From positions 1-25,084 of the forward strand of contig RKRZ01000188.1 in the NCBI GenBank assembly GCA_007571105.1: a stretch of DNA of 25,084 nucleotides, in the 5' to 3' direction. Within the stretch, counting starts at the first letter, position 1. Each line of letters begins with the position of its first letter. A program made the translations under genes and the position numbers. The DNA is from Gammaproteobacteria bacterium. Lineage in GTDB: Bacteria > Pseudomonadota > Gammaproteobacteria > Poriferisulfidales > Poriferisulfidaceae. Shown one piece after another: positions 23,451 to 25,084 of the stretch. The notes under the pieces were generated by a model. That model was not told where the DNA came from and did no database searches. It was given only the letters and a program-made list of their open reading frames with translations.

Positions 23451-25084
23451 GTGAGACCATCACCATCACGCTGGATGGGCAGCCCGTCGAGGCGCAGCCG
23501 GGTGAGATGCTGATTGCGGTGGCCGATCGCGCGGGCGTGCCGATTCCGAGGTTCTGCTATCACCGCAAACTTTCGGTCGCCGCCAATTGCCGCATGTGCC
23601 TGGTTGAAGTGGACGGCGCGCGCGGCCCGGCGCCGGCCTGCGCGACGCCGGTGACCGACGGCATGGAAGTGCACACGCAGTCGGAGTTGGCGCGCTCATC
23701 GCAGCGCGCCACCATGGAGTTTTTGTTGATCAATCATCCGCTGGACTGTCCGATTTGCGATCAGGGTGGCGAGTGCGAATTGCAGGATTTGGCATTGGAG
23801 TATGGGGACGATCTTTCCCGTTATGCGGAAGCGCGCCGGGTGGTGCCGGACCCGGATCTCGGGCCGTTGGTGTCGACGGACATGACGCGCTGCATTCACT
23901 GCACCCGTTGCGTGCGCTTCACGGAGGAAATTGCCGGCGAGCAGGAACTGGGCGCGTTCGGGCGGGGAGAGTTCATGAAAATCGGCACCTACATCGAGGC
24001 GGCGCTCAATTCGGAGTTGTCCGGCTGCGTGATTGATCTGTGTCCGGTCGGTGCGCTCAATGCCCGGCCCTCGCGCATGAGCGCGCGCGCTTGGGATCTG
24101 GTGGCGCATCCGGGTTTGGGCGAGCACGACGGCGCCGGCTCGCATTTGACGCGCCACGTGCACGACGGGCGCCAGATCCGCAGCGTGCCGCGGGACGAAG
24201 ACTCCATCAATGAGACCTGGCTGTCGGATCGCGATCGCTTCAGTTATCAGGCAGCGAGCCACCCGAAGCGGCTGACCGAACCGATGATCAACTATGGCAA
24301 CAGCTGGTTTGCGCTCAGCTGGGAGGAAGCGCTGGATCAATTGGCGCAGTGGCTCAACACTGCGGGACCCAAGGCCGGGCTGATCCATCCGTCGGCGACG
24401 CTTGAAGAGTGCTTTCGTTTTCAGCAATTGCTGCGCGCGCGCGGCGGGCGCACGGTGGAGCATCGGGTGCGGATGAGCGATTTTCGCTATGGCGAGCAGT
24501 ATCCATTGATGCCGGGGCTCGGCTGCACGCTCGATGAACTCCCCGAGCACGACCTGGTGGTGCTGGTCGGCTCCTTTCTGCGACACGATCAACCCATCAT
24601 CAATCATCGGCTTCGCGCCGCCGCCCGCGCCGGCACCGAGGTCTGGGCGCTCAATCCCTGCCGGTTTGACTGGAACTTTCCGCTGCACCAGGAAATCGTG
24701 ATGTCGCCGCGCGAGTGGGTGTCGTATTTGACGCCGGCGCCAAGAAAACGGCGGCCGTTGCACCAGCGCCTGAAAAAAGCGCGCCGCCCGCTCCTCTGGC
24801 TGGGCCCTCTGGCGCTCAACCATCCGGATGCAAGCCTGCTGTATCACCAGGCGCAGGAGTTGTGTCAGCGAAGCGGGGCCGTTTTGGGTCTGCTGCCGGA
24901 AGGAGCCAATGCGCCCGGAGCCTGGTTGAGCGGGTGCGTGCCGCACCGCCTGGCCGGCGGGCAGCCGACCGTGGGGCCGGCGCTGGATGCGGCGCTTGAG
25001 GAGCCTGCGGATCTGTGGCTTTTGTATGGCGTGGACTCCCGCTGCGATGTGCACAATCCGCGACAGACGCATGCGGCGCTGCAT
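23447..25084 (+). CDS. nuoG: NADH-quinone oxidoreductase subunit G (partial, C-terminus off the right edge)
   Basis: Large iron-sulfur subunit of the complex I peripheral arm. 546 codons are open to the window end. [2Fe-2S] ligands are C37, C48, C51 and C65. The His-ligated [4Fe-4S] cluster has H97, C101, C104 and C110 (HPLDCPICDQGGEC). A second [4Fe-4S] has C149, C152, C155 and C199 (CIHCTRC ... DLCPVGAL). The extra N7 cluster of E. coli NuoG is absent: the expected Cx2Cx3C stretch has no cysteines. A molybdopterin-oxidoreductase-like domain begins near residue 275 (PMINYGNSWFALSWEEAL). The domain beyond residue 400 diverges and has a basic patch (APRKRRPLHQRLKKARR). The ATG overlaps the nuoF stop. 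Confidence 0.96.
   Translation, partial: MSETITITLDGQPVEAQPGEMLIAVADRAGVPIPRFCYHRKLSVAANCRMCLVEVDGARGPAPACATPVTDGMEVHTQSELARSSQRATMEFLLINHPLDCPICDQGGECELQDLALEYGDDLSRYAEARRVVPDPDLGPLVSTDMTRCIHCTRCVRFTEEIAGEQELGAFGRGEFMKIGTYIEAALNSELSGCVIDLCPVGALNARPSRMSARAWDLVAHPGLGEHDGAGSHLTRHVHDGRQIRSVPRDEDSINETWLSDRDRFSYQAASHPKRLTEPMINYGNSWFALSWEEALDQLAQWLNTAGPKAGLIHPSATLEECFRFQQLLRARGGRTVEHRVRMSDFRYGEQYPLMPGLGCTLDELPEHDLVVLVGSFLRHDQPIINHRLRAAARAGTEVWALNPCRFDWNFPLHQEIVMSPREWVSYLTPAPRKRRPLHQRLKKARRPLLWLGPLALNHPDASLLYHQAQELCQRSGAVLGLLPEGANAPGAWLSGCVPHRLAGGQPTVGPALDAALEEPADLWLLYGVDSRCDVHNPRQTHAALH

Noticed and set aside
19189..25084. Long minus-strand open frames opposite nuoB-nuoG (about 19189-20448, 20832-21626, 22218-23423, 23696-25084)
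   Set aside because: Mirror frames of GC-rich nuo genes with Arg/His/Ala-rich translations and no recognisable motif; the plus strand carries unmistakable complex I subunits.

Overview
The window is a GC-rich chromosomal segment built around a replication origin. The gene order dnaA-dnaN-recF-gyrB, prlC (oligopeptidase A), queG, a 14-subunit-type nuo operon with separate nuoC and nuoD, and two ParB/parS-type palindromes suggest a gammaproteobacterium. That assignment is inferred from gene content and protein character, and I cannot place it below class.

Left part (1-3728, minus strand): an fbpA-fbpB-fbpC type ferric iron ABC importer, with fbpC running off the left edge. It is driven by a good sigma70-like promoter overlapped by a Fur-box-like palindrome. 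Next come a glutamine-dependent amidotransferase of the asparagine synthase family, most like the N-acetylglutaminylglutamine amide type (minus, 3731-5497), a divergent queG (plus, 5535-6587), and an unrecognised Cys-rich lipoprotein gene (plus, 6658-7401) that converges on xthA.

Centre (7405-16377, minus strand): dnaA, dnaN, recF, gyrB, prlC and xthA are all read leftward with short gaps or overlaps. gyrB has its own promoter starting inside the recF 3' end. recF carries two parS-like palindromes. The 194-bp dnaN-dnaA gap holds two perfect inverted DnaA boxes one base apart, a third near-perfect box and an IHF-like site. Hand counts show G/C strand bias switching sign just there, so this is the best oriC candidate. 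The dnaA gene is split by an apparent one-base frameshift in a run of nine Cs (coding strand) in the linker between domains I and III.

Right part (16652-25084): a secreted L,D-transpeptidase and an M23-family peptidase overlap on the minus strand (envelope peptidoglycan proteins). Then, on the plus strand, come a bacterioferritin-like diiron protein, tRNA-Val(GAC), and nuoA-B-C-D-E-F-G of respiratory complex I, with nuoG cut by the right edge. The nuo genes are tightly packed and mostly overlap, so they are surely one operon.

There is no CRISPR array, insertion sequence, prophage or obvious defence cassette. Most of the window is core genome. The points worth a second look are the dnaA homopolymer frameshift, the origin/parS architecture, the fbpB start without a usual start codon, the orphan amidotransferase, and an altered metal ligand in the M23 protein.
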